Assembly: GCF_003952345.1 (NCBI RefSeq)
Contig: NZ_CP034433.1
Span: 930,001-994,000, forward strand
DNA length: 64,000 bases
Reading direction: 5' to 3'
From: Iodobacter ciconiae
GTDB taxonomy: Bacteria > Pseudomonadota > Gammaproteobacteria > Burkholderiales > Chitinibacteraceae
Part shown: positions 36,589 to 46,757 of the stretch, piece by piece
Layout of the letters: each line of letters starts with the position of its first letter
Numbering within the stretch: the first letter of the stretch is position 1
Made by a program: the position numbers and the translations under genes
Notes under the pieces: generated by a model
Databases searched by the model: none
The model's input: the letters and a program-made list of their open reading frames with translations, nothing else
Told to the model about the DNA's origin: nothing

Positions 36589-37215
36589 TTAGTTAGTACT
36601 GTTTTTCAAATAGCGATAAAGCGTAGGTTCTGAAATTGAAAGTAAAGAGGCTGTTTTTGCAATAAACCCTTTCACTAAAAAAACGCCGTTTTGCTCAAGT
36701 TTTTGCACAATGTCTTTTTTATCGGAACTGCTTAAATGCTTGGCTGCAATGGGGTAGTTGGCCAGCGCCTGATTAATGATGTCATCACCTAATTCTTCTA
36801 CCGAGTGGCTGAGTAATTCTTCGCTGGGTGTGTTTTCTTCGTGTTGAAAAAATTGATACAGTAATTCGCTGGCGCGTTGCAGGTGACGGTCGTTGCGGTT
36901 AATGCACAGCATGGCAAAGGGTTTTCCTGCTTCGTCCTGCAGCAGCATGCTGGAGCTGCGAAGGCGATGCCCGTCCAGTGTTTTGCCGGGGTAGTTGGTA
37001 CGAAAGGGGGCTTTGGCGGGGTCCTGGCATTCATGCAGCAAACGCAGAGCAAAGTCTGTGGCGGGCGCGCCAATCTTTCGTCCTGAAATCGGGTTCTTAA
37101 TGATGCATAGTGATTTTTCCAGCTGAGTCATATCGTGGACAACTATCTCGGCAGACTCCCCCAATACTTGTGACAGGAATTCCGAAAGGATGTCCAGGTC
37201 TATCGATATTTTCAT
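36589..37215 (-). CDS. YheO-like PAS/HTH transcriptional regulator
   Basis: 208 residues. The N-terminal PAS-like (YheO, PAS_6) domain spans about 1-120 (LGESAEIVVHDMTQLEKSLCIIKNPISGRKIGAPATDFALRLL, LRSSSMLLQDEAGKPFAMLCINRND), and a C-terminal HTH (about 165-208, LEQNGVFLVKGFIAKTASLLSISEPTLYRYLKN) finishes it. DauR-type regulators of D-amino acid use share this fold. It is 11 nt upstream of sdaC on the same strand, so it likely controls the serine transport and deamination genes; ligand unknown. Confidence 0.85.
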   Translation of the reverse strand: MKISIDLDILSEFLSQVLGESAEIVVHDMTQLEKSLCIIKNPISGRKIGAPATDFALRLLHECQDPAKAPFRTNYPGKTLDGHRLRSSSMLLQDEAGKPFAMLCINRNDRHLQRASELLYQFFQHEENTPSEELLSHSVEELGDDIINQALANYPIAAKHLSSSDKKDIVQKLEQNGVFLVKGFIAKTASLLSISEPTLYRYLKNSTN

Positions 37216-37940
37216 GATAAAAAATTCTTGCCTTGATAAGTTGGTGTGGATTCTACCCCCGAACTTTTGATTTACATGTTGGATTAAGTACGTTTTTTGA
37301 TGAGTATCAACAAAAAAATTTTCACATAAATAAAAAATTATTAATATAAAATATCAAAATTTTTATGCTAAATAGAATAAATTAAGTTTAGCTGCGTGTT
37401 TAGCGCACTGTTTTGTTGTATGCGTTTTTTTGGCGATGTTGCAATATTTACTTTTATGGTTTGTTTTTGAGTGGGTAAAAAAACAGCTCTCATCATTTTT
37501 GGAAATGAAAGTGTTGTTTTTTTTGTCATTTAGCTTTGATTTATAAGGTGGTGTGGTGGGTAAAACGCCTGGTGGGATAATGTTAAATGTCAAGGGGGCT
37601 GTGGATGGGCGGGGGAGGCTAAGCAGTCAATGCCGGAGCGTGTCAGGCAGATCATGCCCGGGTAAAGCGGCTGCGGCGGGGTGCCTGTGCTTTGGATAGG
37701 AAAGAAAGTCGTTTATGATTTTGCTGTCTGCTGCAGTGGAGGGAGAACGTGAAATTCGGATTTTGTTGAATTTTGTTGATGCTTTTGGCATGCGTACAGC
37801 ATCTTTCATCAAAGTAATGTGGTGGGGGCGCTAAAGCCTGATGCCGGGACTCGCATCTTTGGGCGGTGATGGTTTTTCCCTGGGAATGGTGTGGCGGAGG
37901 CGGGGGGTAATTGTCCCTGCAGCAAGCCCAGGTCTATGGA
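37216..37940. other. AT-rich then GC-rich gap without a supported gene
   Basis: 725 nt with T-rich sequence next to the regulator and GC-richer sequence toward 37900. Two small minus-strand frames (37363-37593; 37627-37812) have no ribosome site or family. The promoter of the YheO-sda operon is expected near 37220-37320 (AT-rich) but no clear -35/-10 pair stood out. Mid-region has no repeats that I can see. Confidence 0.4.
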
Positions 37941-37972
37941 TAAAAAAAACGAGCCGCATAAAGTGGCTCGTT
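37941..37972 (-). terminator. Terminator of the liv operon
   Basis: Read on the minus strand ACGAGCCAC and CGGCTCGT pair around a short loop and are followed by eight T, 19 nt after the livF stop codon. Confidence 0.92.
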
Positions 37973-37990
37973 GTCTTAAAGATAAAAAAT

Positions 37991-38707
37991 CTATTCGCCT
38001 AAATAGGCCTGCTGGATCTTTGGATTTGCAAGCAGATTGGCGGCGGTGTCTGCCAGAGTAATTTTACCCGATTCCATTACATAGCCCCGGTTGGCCGTTT
38101 GTAATGCCAGTTTGGCATTTTGCTCAACCAATAGCATGGTGACGCCTTCGGCGGCGATCATTTTGATAATATCAAAAATCTTCTGAACGATAATCGGAGC
38201 CAGGCCCATTGATGGCTCATCCAGCAGCAGCAGTTTGGGCCTGCCTAAAATAGCGCGGCCAATGGCTACCATTTGTTGCTCGCCACCGGATAGTGTGCCT
38301 GCCAGCTGTTTCATACGCTCTTTCAGGCGGGGGAACAGATAGTAAACACGCTCCAGATCATGCGCAATATCGGCTTTGTCGCTACGTGTGTAAGCGCCCA
38401 TTAAAAGGTTTTCTTCAACAGTGAGGCGGCTAAAAATACCACGCCCTTCCGGCACCATAACCAGCCCCTGCTTAATGTAATCGTAAATGGGCTTTTTTGC
38501 CGTTGATTTACCGTCAAATAAGATTTCACCCGAGCTGGGGCTGCAGATACCGGTGAGTGTCTTAAGGGTGGTGGTTTTACCTGCACCATTGGCTCCGATC
38601 AGTGCTACCAGCTCGCCCCGATTGATTTCTAAATCAATTCCTTTGACTGCGTGGATGCCGCCGTAGGCCACTTTTAGGTCTTTGACTTGTAGTAATGGGC
38701 CATTCAT
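37991..38707 (-). CDS. livF: Branched-chain amino acid ABC transporter ATP-binding protein LivF
   Basis: 238 residues from ATG 38707. Walker A GANGAGKTTT, signature LSGGEQQMVAIGRA, Walker B LLLLDEPSMGLAP, and the LivF mark KTLTGICSPSSGEI. It is one of two ATPases driving the LivHM permease. A longer frame to 38782 overlaps livG and is less likely. The gene is followed by the terminator of the operon. Confidence 0.95.
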   Translation of the reverse strand: MNGPLLQVKDLKVAYGGIHAVKGIDLEINRGELVALIGANGAGKTTTLKTLTGICSPSSGEILFDGKSTAKKPIYDYIKQGLVMVPEGRGIFSRLTVEENLLMGAYTRSDKADIAHDLERVYYLFPRLKERMKQLAGTLSGGEQQMVAIGRAILGRPKLLLLDEPSMGLAPIIVQKIFDIIKMIAAEGVTMLLVEQNAKLALQTANRGYVMESGKITLADTAANLLANPKIQQAYLGE

Positions 38708-38750
38708 GCTGGTGCAACTCCTTGAAATGCTACTTGCTGCAATTGCTTGT

Positions 38751-39521
38751 TCATTCTGGTGAAACCCCCAGATAAGCTTCAATCACACGTGGATTGTTTT
38801 TCACCTCACCGGGCACACCCTCAGCGATTTTCTTGCCGTAATCCAGTACCGCAATGCGATCACACAGATCCATCATCAGTTTTACATCGTGTTCGATCAG
38901 TAAAATAGTAACGCCATCATTTCTGATTTTTTCCATTAACTTTTTAAGATCGTCCGTTTCCTTGGGATTCATCCCTGCTGCGGGCTCGTCCAGTGCCAGT
39001 AGCGTTGGGCGGGTGGCCAAAGCACGGGCAATTTCCAGGCGGCGCTGATCGCCATAGGATAGATTGCGGGCTAGTTCTTTGGCATGCTTGCTGATGCCTA
39101 CATAGGCAAGCAGTTCAGTTGCTTTAGTGAGGATATCCTGCTCTTCTTTTACCGCTTTAGGGCCATGGAAGATCGCGCCCAGAATGCCTGACCGGGTGCG
39201 CACATGCTGGCCGACCATGACGTTTTCAAGCGCCGTCATATTGGCAAAAAGACGGATATTCTGAAAGGTGCGGGCAATGCCTGATTCAACAACGATATTG
39301 GGTTTTTGGCGGAACAAATCCACACCATCAAAGCTGAAGCGGCCTTCATCAGGCTGATAAAGCCCGGTGAGTACATTAAACAGCGTAGTTTTACCTGCGC
39401 CGTTGGGGCCGATCAGGCCGTAAATCTCACCTTTATTGATGGTCAGCCCAACACCAGACAAAGCATGCAGGCCGCCGAAACGCTTGGTAATGCCTTCAAT
39501 TTTTAGAAGTAGTTCGCTCAT
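38751..39521 (-). CDS. livG: Branched-chain amino acid ABC transporter ATP-binding protein LivG
   Basis: 256 residues. Walker A GPNGAGKTTLFNVLTG, GIARTFQNIRLFANMTALENVMVGQH, signature LSYGDQRRLEIARAL, Walker B LLALDEPAAGMNPKET, and the C-terminal IEAYLG are the LivG family pattern. The ATG overlaps the livM stop as ATGA. The livF start lies 44 nt beyond its end. Confidence 0.95.
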   Translation of the reverse strand: MSELLLKIEGITKRFGGLHALSGVGLTINKGEIYGLIGPNGAGKTTLFNVLTGLYQPDEGRFSFDGVDLFRQKPNIVVESGIARTFQNIRLFANMTALENVMVGQHVRTRSGILGAIFHGPKAVKEEQDILTKATELLAYVGISKHAKELARNLSYGDQRRLEIARALATRPTLLALDEPAAGMNPKETDDLKKLMEKIRNDGVTILLIEHDVKLMMDLCDRIAVLDYGKKIAEGVPGEVKNNPRVIEAYLGVSPE

Positions 39522-40627
39522 GCCTTTGCCTCTTCATCTTTTTCGTGAAATTCTGCTTTGCGGCGCTTGGATGGCCAAAGGCCTTCGGGGCGGAGCAACA
39601 TAATCACGATCATGGCAAGGCCAAAAATCAGCATGCGTAAGTTTTCAGGATCGACCACTTTGCGGCCAACGAGAGCGTGCTGTAATGGGTTGATTACATC
39701 ACGCAGAATTTCCGGGGTGATAGACACAATAATCGCACCTAATATCACGCCGGGAATATGGCCCATTCCGCCTAAGACCACCATGCACAGTACCATGATC
39801 GATTCCATCAGAATGAACGATTCTGGTGAAACAAAACCCTGGAAGCTGGCAAATAAAGCACCTGATACGCCGCCAAAACTGGCTCCCATTGCAAACGCCA
39901 GCAGCTTGATATTACGGGTGTTAATGCCCATTGCATTGGCGGCAATTTCATCTTCACGAATGGCAACCCAGGCCCGGCCAATACGGGAATTTTGCAGCCG
40001 CATGGAGATAAACATGATCAGAAGGCAAAAGGCCAGAATCAAGTAGTAGTAGAGGTGCACTTTTTCAAAAGAAAGGCCTAAAAATTCAATCGGGCGGCCA
40101 AAATTGTAACCGGCTACATGAATGCTCTGAATATTGTTAATGCCCTGTGGCCCGTTGGTGATGTTAATCGGGCGATCCAGATTATTCATAAAGATGCGGA
40201 TAATCTCACCAAACCCTAGAGTTACGATGGCTAGATAATCGCCGCGCAGTTTTAAAGTGGGTGAGCCTAATAAAACGCCAAATAGCCCTGCAACTAAACC
40301 TGCCATTAAAATCATGACCGGAAAAGAGGGGGAAATGAGCCAGGCAGGCAAGACCGCTGCCAGGTGAGGTGAGTTTAAAATGGCATAAAGATAGGCACCC
40401 ACTGCATAAAAAGCGATATAGCCTAAATCCAGCAGGCCCGCGTAACCCACCACGATATTGAGCCCAAGGGCCAGCATGATATAGAGCAGGGCAAAGTCGA
40501 TGGTGCGGATCCATGATTTACCGCTTTCAAAATTACCTGTTAATACAAAGGGCAAAATCAGTATGACGATAGTCAGCACCGCCATGCCAATCAGCCGGGC
40601 GCGGGGATTTTCTAGTTTTTGTAACAT
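39518..40627 (-). CDS. livM: Branched-chain amino acid ABC transporter permease LivM
   Basis: 369 residues with about ten membrane segments. DFALLYIMLALGLNIVVGYAGLLDLGYIAFYAVGAYLYAIL and RGDYLAIVTLGFGEIIRIFMNN are LivM signatures. The start follows livH closely (16 nt gap). Confidence 0.94.
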   Translation of the reverse strand: MLQKLENPRARLIGMAVLTIVILILPFVLTGNFESGKSWIRTIDFALLYIMLALGLNIVVGYAGLLDLGYIAFYAVGAYLYAILNSPHLAAVLPAWLISPSFPVMILMAGLVAGLFGVLLGSPTLKLRGDYLAIVTLGFGEIIRIFMNNLDRPINITNGPQGINNIQSIHVAGYNFGRPIEFLGLSFEKVHLYYYLILAFCLLIMFISMRLQNSRIGRAWVAIREDEIAANAMGINTRNIKLLAFAMGASFGGVSGALFASFQGFVSPESFILMESIMVLCMVVLGGMGHIPGVILGAIIVSITPEILRDVINPLQHALVGRKVVDPENLRMLIFGLAMIVIMLLRPEGLWPSKRRKAEFHEKDEEAKA

Positions 40628-40643
40628 GGTTTTTCCCTTGGGC

Positions 40644-41573
40644 TTAAGCGCGATCTGCTACACGTTCGCCCAGCAGGCCGGACGGACGGAAGACCAGTAC
40701 GATAATCAGTACGATAAAAGCGAAGATGTCTTTGTAGTTGCTGCCAAATGCACCGCCGGTTAGATCGCCCAGATAACCAGAGCCAAGACTTTCAATCAGG
40801 CCCAGTAATAATCCGCCCAAAACTGCGCCGCCTAAATTACCAATTCCGCCTAAAACGGCAGCAGTAAAGGCTTTCAGGCCAATCAGAAAGCCCATATAGG
40901 CATGCGCCTGATCGTAGTTAGCGGCAACCATGACGCCAGCTACTGCGCCCAGTGCTGAGCCAATCATAAATACCATGGAAATGATGGAGTTGATGTTTAC
41001 GCCCATTAAGCCTGCAGCTTCCGGGTTTTGTGCCGTAGCGCGCATGGCGCGGCCCAGTTTGGTTCGTTCAATCAGAAAAAACAGGCCTGCCATTAAGGCC
41101 AGAGCCAGACCAATAATGGCGATTTGCAGACTGGTAATGGTTGCGCCGCCAATTTCGTGGACCGTGCTTGGCAAAATAGGCGGGAAAGGGCGGTAATTAC
41201 GGCCCCAGATCAGCATGGCGGCTTGTTGCAAGACAATGGATACACCAATGGCCGTAATCAGGGGAGCAAGCCTTGGTGCCTTACGCAGTGGGCGGTAAGC
41301 AATTTTTTCGATTGCGTAGCCTAAAAGAATGGAGACAGGCACCGCCATCATAAAGCCGATCAATAAAAGCATCGGGCCGGGCAGGGCAACATTGTGCCCG
41401 ATCAGAATATTGATACATGTAATGGTGACCATTGCACCGATCATTACGATTTCGCCGTGGGCAAAATTGATGAGCTGCATGATGCCGTACACCATGGTGT
41501 AGCCCAGGGCGATCAGTGCATAAATGCTGCCGACAACCAAGCCATTAAAAATTTGCTGGAGGAAAATATCCAC
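40644..41573 (-). CDS. livH: Branched-chain amino acid ABC transporter permease LivH
   Basis: 309 residues if started at the GTG at 41573, giving VDIFLQQIFNGLVVGSIYALIALGYTMVYGIMQLINFAHGE, which aligns with the normal LivH start; E. coli LivH has 308. The frame is open to 41642, and no strong ribosome site is seen at either point. Eight or nine membrane segments. No periplasmic binding-protein gene (livJ/livK) precedes or follows, so the substrate receptor must be encoded elsewhere. Confidence 0.9.
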   Translation of the reverse strand: MDIFLQQIFNGLVVGSIYALIALGYTMVYGIMQLINFAHGEIVMIGAMVTITCINILIGHNVALPGPMLLLIGFMMAVPVSILLGYAIEKIAYRPLRKAPRLAPLITAIGVSIVLQQAAMLIWGRNYRPFPPILPSTVHEIGGATITSLQIAIIGLALALMAGLFFLIERTKLGRAMRATAQNPEAAGLMGVNINSIISMVFMIGSALGAVAGVMVAANYDQAHAYMGFLIGLKAFTAAVLGGIGNLGGAVLGGLLLGLIESLGSGYLGDLTGGAFGSNYKDIFAFIVLIIVLVFRPSGLLGERVADRA

Positions 41574-41642
41574 GTTGTTCAGGCCCAAGTAAGGAGTGCA
41601 GATGCGATTGGATAAGACCATTACAGTTTGGTCTAGGGGCAA

Positions 41643-41990
41643 AAATTAACCTTGAATAATTGCTGCGGATACTTGTGAATTTCCCCAACTGGCAATCTGA
41701 GTTCAGGCCGTTTCAAACAGGCTGATTGATGCTTATTGAGTAATGGATTTTACTTATATGTAAATTTAAAAAAATGTATTTGTCATGTTGTTGCTTTAAT
41801 TGCTTTTTTAAGACAGATGGGCAAATTTCAACGCATAAAGAACAAATTTATGTTTTGTTTTATGCCGTAAGGCTGCACTAAGGTTGATGTCTTAAGGTGT
41901 TGCAGGCGGGGTTTATTTGGGGGAGAAGGCAGGGTAAAGTGTACTGATTTGCCACATGTTTGAAAAAGAGAAGGTTTGTTGGCCGAAATA
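41643..41990. other. Intergenic region upstream of livH, no gene seen
   Basis: About 350 nt, AT-rich, between livH and the rne terminator; both flanking genes are on the minus strand, so it should hold the liv promoter. I saw no convincing -35/-10 pair and no coding frame. Confidence 0.4.
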
Positions 41991-41991
41991 A

Positions 41992-42020
41992 AAAAAGCCA
42001 CCGGAAAGACCGGTGGCTTT
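41992..42020 (-). terminator. Intrinsic terminator of rne
   Basis: AAAGCCACCGG / CCGGTGGCTTT forms an 11-bp stem with a 5-nt loop, followed by seven T on the minus strand. Confidence 0.94.
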
Positions 42021-42042
42021 GATCTGCTTATTTCAAGCTTGA

Positions 42043-45021
42043 TTAAAACTGCTTGGTTTGAACTTGTACTAAAGGCTCTTCACTGGTGCCGCCTGCTGTT
42101 GCTGTTACATCACGGCGTGGTGCACGAGGCGTATCCATCACAGGTTTGACTGTGATTTCAGGGCTGCCTGCTGCCTGTGTTTCAACTTGCTGCAGCATAG
42201 GTACTTCGTTCACAGCCTGGGCACCTGTAGTGACTACATCACGGCGGCGACGGCGCACTGGCGCAGTCACGGCTGGTTCGTTAGTGGCTGGCAGGCTGCG
42301 TGTCGCAACCATAACCAGTCCCGCAGCTTCCGGGGTGCCAATATGTAGCGCTGGTTTTGCAGGTGCCGTAACAGGAGCTGCGACTACAGGCACTGCCTCT
42401 ATCTCGGTGCTTGCAACAGGAGCTGTGACAGGGGCAGCCGGAGCTGCAACCGGAGTCACAACTGGCGCTGGAGCCACGGGCGGTTCCAAAGTAGTTTGAG
42501 CGGTTTCTGTCACGACTACTTCCCGAGCAGCCGCCTCGGGAGCAACAGCTGCTACTACAGGAGGTGTTACCAGTGCAGGTGCGGCCACGGGTTCAGCAGC
42601 AGGCGCAGCGACCACGGGTTCCGTAACAGGCACTGTAGCCTCGGGGGTGGCTACGGGAGCAACAACAGGTACCACGGCCACTGGAGTAACAACAGGCGCG
42701 ATGGCTACAGGTGCAGCAGCCGGTGCGGGTGTGTTCACGACCAGCGCAGGTGCCGTTGCTACAAAGCCAGGTGCCGGAGCATCGATGGCTGTGAAGGCCG
42801 CTTCTGTACCGGCTACTGTTTCAACACGCTCACCACGGCGCTCGCCACGACGGCTGCGACGACGACGGCTGCGTTGTTGCTCGCTGGCTTCATCCGTGTT
42901 GTTTTCCACGACCGGCGCGCTTAATAACGCTTCGGTGTTGTTTGCTGCAGCTGCTTCTTTACGTGGCTGACGCTCCTGACGTGGCGGGCGCTCGTTACGC
43001 GGGCGTTGCTCGGCAGGGGCTTCGCTACGCTCAGCGCGATCATTGCGCTCGTTCCGCTCACGTGGCTCGCGGTTTTCACGCGCTTCACGATTCTCACGGC
43101 TCTTTTGTAAGTCTTCTTCGATACGGGGTTTGCTGCTGCCGCGCCGAGCTGGTGCGGGAGTTTCTTCATTTCGCGCCGGGCGTTCTGTACGCGGAGCCTG
43201 GCCTTCACGAGGCTCACGAGGTGGGCGCTGACCTCGGTCATTGCGATTGCGTGAGTTGTTTTGGCGTGTTGTTGCAGCCGCCGGCTTGGGAGGCTCAACC
43301 GGAGCTGCAGGCTCGCCCTGGAACCAGGTCAGCAGTTTTTTCCACAGAGACGGAGCGGCAACCGTATCGCTAGGCGCTGCAATCCGGTCACGAGCAGAAA
43401 TAGGCGCTGGCTGATCAGGTGTAATCCCTTTGACCATGGCTTCCTGGCGTTTAGTTTGTTCTTCTTTTGCTTTGCCTTGCTGGTAGCCAGTTTCGTTTGG
43501 CTGATCAACCATTTTGTAGGAAGGAACAACATCTTCATGGCTGCCGATATCTTCATGGCGCAGACGCGAGAGATTGTAGTTTGGTGTTTCCAAATGGGTA
43601 TTCGGAATTAAAACTACGCTTACTTTGAGACGCGCTTCAAGTGCAAAAATCTCGGCACGTTTTTCGTTGAGCAGGAATGTTGCAACATCTACCGGCACCT
43701 GTGCGTGGATTGCACCGGTGTTTTCTTTCATTGATTCTTCTTGAATAATGCGCAGGATATTGAGCGCTGAAGATTCGATGCCGCGCGTGAAGCCGGTGCC
43801 GTGGCAGCGCGGGCAGGCGATGTGGCTGGTTTCTTCCAGGGAAGGCTGCAGGCGTTGACGGGATAATTCCATCAGGCCAAAGCGGCTGATTTTGCCGGTT
43901 TGTACGCGGGCACGGTCGTGGTGCAGGGCGTCACGCAGGCGGTTTTCGACTTCGCGCTGATTTTTTGGGTTTTCCATATCGATAAAATCGATCACGATCA
44001 AACCACCGACGTCACGCAGGCGCATCTGACGGGCGATTTCGTCAGCGGCTTCCATATTGGTGCGCAGTGCGGTTTCTTCGATATCGGCACCCTTGGTAGA
44101 GCGGGCCGAGTTAACGTCGATAGAATACAGCGCTTCGGTTTTGTCGATTACAATTGCGCCGCCGGAGGGTAAATTTACTTCGCGGGCAAAGGCGGTTTCG
44201 ATCTGATGCTCGATCTGAAAACGTGAAAACAGCGGCACATCATCCTGATAGAATTTCACGCGGTTCACATTAGCCGGCATCACATGGCTCATAAACTGGC
44301 GTGCTTGCTCGTAAATATCGAGCTTATCAATCAGAAGCTCGCCAATTTCAGGCTGGAAGTAATCGCGAATTGCACGGATAACCAGGCTTGATTCCTGATA
44401 AATCAGAAATGCACCCGTCTGGGTAGAAGCAGCGCCTTCAACCGCACGCCAAAGTTGCAGCAGGTAGTTTAAATCCCACTGCAATTCTTCGGCATTACGG
44501 CCAATGGCGGCGGTACGTGCGATCAGGCTCATGCCATTTGGCGTTTCAAGCTGATCAAGTACGGCGCGAAGCTCATTACGCTCCTCGCCCTCGATGCGGC
44601 GGGAAACTCCACCACCGCGCGGGTTATTTGGCATCAGCACCAAATAACGGCCAGCCAAGCTGACATAGGTGGTCAGAGCAGCACCCTTGTTACCGCGCTC
44701 GTCTTTTTCAACCTGAACAATCAGCTCCTGGCCTTCTTTGAGCGAGTCACCGATACGCGGGCGGCCATTGCCGTCACCATTGTCGTTCAGGTAGGCGCGA
44801 GCCACTTCCTTGAACGGCAAGAAGCCATGACGATCACAGCCATAATCAATGAAGCAGGCTTCAAGACTAGGCTCTACGCGGGTAATTATACCTTTGTAGA
44901 TATTGGATTTCCGCTGTTCTTTGCCAACGGTTTCGATGTCGAGGTCAACCAGCTTCTGACCATCAACAATCGCAACGCGCAGCTCTTCAGCCTGCGTTGC
45001 GTTAAATAGCATACGTTTCAT
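42043..45021 (-). CDS. rne: Ribonuclease E
   Basis: 992 residues from ATG 45021 ([24 protein letters not shown]). The catalytic half holds an S1 domain (about 35-125), the 5' sensor and RNase H-like parts ([23 protein letters not shown]), the DNase I-like block with [11 protein letters not shown] and the zinc-link [12 protein letters not shown] near 405. The C-terminal half is disordered: an Arg/Glu-rich segment (about 590-760, [13 protein letters not shown] and similar) and an Ala/Pro/Val-rich repeat stretch (about 770-940, [18 protein letters not shown]). Such tails bind RNA and degradosome partners. The gene starts 779 nt from the divergent rluC. Regulation by its own long leader is likely (see the intergenic feature). 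Confidence 0.96.
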   Translation of the reverse strand: MKRMLFNATQAEELRVAIVDGQKLVDLDIETVGKEQRKSNIYKGIITRVEPSLEACFIDYGCDRHGFLPFKEVARAYLNDNGDGNGRPRIGDSLKEGQELIVQVEKDERGNKGAALTTYVSLAGRYLVLMPNNPRGGGVSRRIEGEERNELRAVLDQLETPNGMSLIARTAAIGRNAEELQWDLNYLLQLWRAVEGAASTQTGAFLIYQESSLVIRAIRDYFQPEIGELLIDKLDIYEQARQFMSHVMPANVNRVKFYQDDVPLFSRFQIEHQIETAFAREVNLPSGGAIVIDKTEALYSIDVNSARSTKGADIEETALRTNMEAADEIARQMRLRDVGGLIVIDFIDMENPKNQREVENRLRDALHHDRARVQTGKISRFGLMELSRQRLQPSLEETSHIACPRCHGTGFTRGIESSALNILRIIQEESMKENTGAIHAQVPVDVATFLLNEKRAEIFALEARLKVSVVLIPNTHLETPNYNLSRLRHEDIGSHEDVVPSYKMVDQPNETGYQQGKAKEEQTKRQEAMVKGITPDQPAPISARDRIAAPSDTVAAPSLWKKLLTWFQGEPAAPVEPPKPAAATTRQNNSRNRNDRGQRPPREPREGQAPRTERPARNEETPAPARRGSSKPRIEEDLQKSRENREARENREPRERNERNDRAERSEAPAEQRPRNERPPRQERQPRKEAAAANNTEALLSAPVVENNTDEASEQQRSRRRRSRRGERRGERVETVAGTEAAFTAIDAPAPGFVATAPALVVNTPAPAAAPVAIAPVVTPVAVVPVVAPVATPEATVPVTEPVVAAPAAEPVAAPALVTPPVVAAVAPEAAAREVVVTETAQTTLEPPVAPAPVVTPVAAPAAPVTAPVASTEIEAVPVVAAPVTAPAKPALHIGTPEAAGLVMVATRSLPATNEPAVTAPVRRRRRDVVTTGAQAVNEVPMLQQVETQAAGSPEITVKPVMDTPRAPRRDVTATAGGTSEEPLVQVQTKQF

Positions 45022-45800
45022 AAAAAAAGACTCCGGCACGCACTCACGCGGCAGGAATTAGGTTCTGGCATGCCCAGTGTAACTGCCTGAACGCAGGCGG
45101 TTAATAAGTGCCCACATCATATTGATGGCACTGGGGGAGGTTGGCTGTTTCCATGCAATTATTTACAGCGGCCTGCAAAATGGCGGTGAAGTTTATACCT
45201 AGCCTTAGAAAACGGCCTAAAATCCCTGTTATGTAACGATTTAAACAGAGATCCGGATTCGGTTTCTTAGCTGGCTTTTATTCTTCTCTCACCCTTTTTT
45301 TGCGGCCATTACAAGGTGACTAGCTGCCGAACGGTCCATACCGACGTTTTTACCTGTTTTTCTGTAAAAGTAGGTCAGTACGCTAATAAGAATCCGATGA
45401 GTGCTTTATATATGTAAATCAATTACCATCGCTGCTTTTTGCGGTGAGCGAGATAACCGCTTCCCGGAACTTGTTGCAGCAGCTTGACGGCAGATAGGCG
45501 AGCCCCGCGCTCGCGCTTCCAGTTTTGCTAAGACTGGCTTTTTGTGCCAGTTGGAAGGGGTAGAGCATATTTCTCTACGGCGGGAAGGTAATCGCCGACT
45601 GTATCGTCTTGCCGTATTGCTTTAAGAACGGGATCTAAAAGTGGCCTTGGCCACTTTGCGCAGTGCCTGTTTTGAGGAGGCTGTTAAAAAGTCCCCTGTT
45701 AAAACAGGCCCTTGCGGTAATCGTTGCCGTTGCGTTTTTATCGTTTCGGCCAACCTGCTGCAACCTTCTGGGTTGTGGCGTGCGGAGAGTATAAGTCAAG
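45022..45800. promoter_or_regulatory. Long rne leader / rne-rluC divergent intergenic region with many hairpins
   Basis: Nearly 780 nt. On the minus strand this is the 5' leader of rne; on the plus strand the promoter region of rluC. Hairpins read directly: GCGAG/CTCGC (45498-45514), CTTCCA/TGGAAG around ACTGGC/GCCAGT (45516-45557), GTAGAG/CTCTAC (45560-45578), CGGCG/CGCCG (45578-45597), a perfect 9-bp dyad AAAGTGGCC-TT-GGCCACTTT (45638-45657), and competing CCTGTT/AACAGG or GCCTGTTTT/AAAACAGGC (45665-45709). CCAGT (45519) could also pair with ACTGG (45533), competing with the ACTGGC stem. Autoregulation of rne through its leader is known in E. coli; a similar role here is inferred. Confidence 0.55.
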
Positions 45801-46757
45801 ATGAAGGGCAGTAGCAAAGCATCCGTCACGTTCCTGACCGTGGATGAAGAAGATGCCGGCCAAAGGCTGGATAATTTTTTGTTAAAACACCTCAAGGGCG
45901 TACCCAAAAGTCATGTATATCGCATTGTGCGTAGCGGTGAAGTCCGTGTAAATAAAGGCCGCAGTGATGTGACTTATCGTTTAGTTAGCGGCGATATTTT
46001 ACGTTTGCCGCCGGTGCGTGTTGCGGAAAAGCCAGATGCAGCACCTGCAGTGGCGGCTTCGCACCGTATTGATATACCCATCATCTTTGAAGATGATGCC
46101 ATTTTAATTTTAAATAAACCCGCCGGGCTGGCAGTTCATGGTGGCTCAGGGGTCAGTTTTGGTCTGATCGAGCTGATTCGTGCCCAGCGCCCGCAGGCTA
46201 AATTTCTGGAGCTGGTCCACCGCCTGGATAGAGAAACATCGGGCATTCTGATGGTGGCTAAAAAGCGCTCGGCGCTGACGGTATTGCAAGATGCCTTGCG
46301 TGATAATCACCGGATTGATAAGCGATACTTAGCTTTGGTGAAAGGAGTGTGGGAGAATCCACGTAGTCACGTCAAATTTTCTTTGCTGAAATACAACACC
46401 GCAGAGGGTGAGCGTCGCGTGCGTGTTTCGCCGGAAGGAAAAATTTCACACACGGTGGTGAATCGTCGCCAGGCCTGGAGAGATTGTTCTTTGCTGGAGT
46501 GTGAGCTTAAAACGGGGCGTACCCATCAGATCCGGGTGCATCTGGCGGCGAGCGATCACCCTATTTTGGGTGACGAGAAGTACGGTGACTTTGCTCTGAA
46601 TAAAATTCTGCCAAGGCAGGGGCTGCGGCGTATGTTTTTGCACGCCTGGCGCCTGGTTGTTGATCATCCTGTTACGGGGAAATCTTTAGAGCTGGAAGCA
46701 CCTTTGCCTCCCGAATTACAATCTTATATCGACCTACTCGAGAAGACGCATGCCTAA
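45801..46757 (+). CDS. rluC: 23S rRNA pseudouridine synthase RluC
   Basis: 318 residues. An S4 domain (about 18-75, RLDNFLLKHLKGVPKSHVYRIVRSGEVRVNKGR) is followed by the RluA-type catalytic domain with HRLDRETSGILMVAKK (catalytic Asp) and KTGRTHQIRVHLAASDHPILGDEKYG. RluC modifies U955, U2504 and U2580. Divergent from rne, a widespread order. It begins an operon of four overlapping genes; the next gene starts 8 nt before this one stops. Confidence 0.95.
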   Translation: MKGSSKASVTFLTVDEEDAGQRLDNFLLKHLKGVPKSHVYRIVRSGEVRVNKGRSDVTYRLVSGDILRLPPVRVAEKPDAAPAVAASHRIDIPIIFEDDAILILNKPAGLAVHGGSGVSFGLIELIRAQRPQAKFLELVHRLDRETSGILMVAKKRSALTVLQDALRDNHRIDKRYLALVKGVWENPRSHVKFSLLKYNTAEGERRVRVSPEGKISHTVVNRRQAWRDCSLLECELKTGRTHQIRVHLAASDHPILGDEKYGDFALNKILPRQGLRRMFLHAWRLVVDHPVTGKSLELEAPLPPELQSYIDLLEKTHA

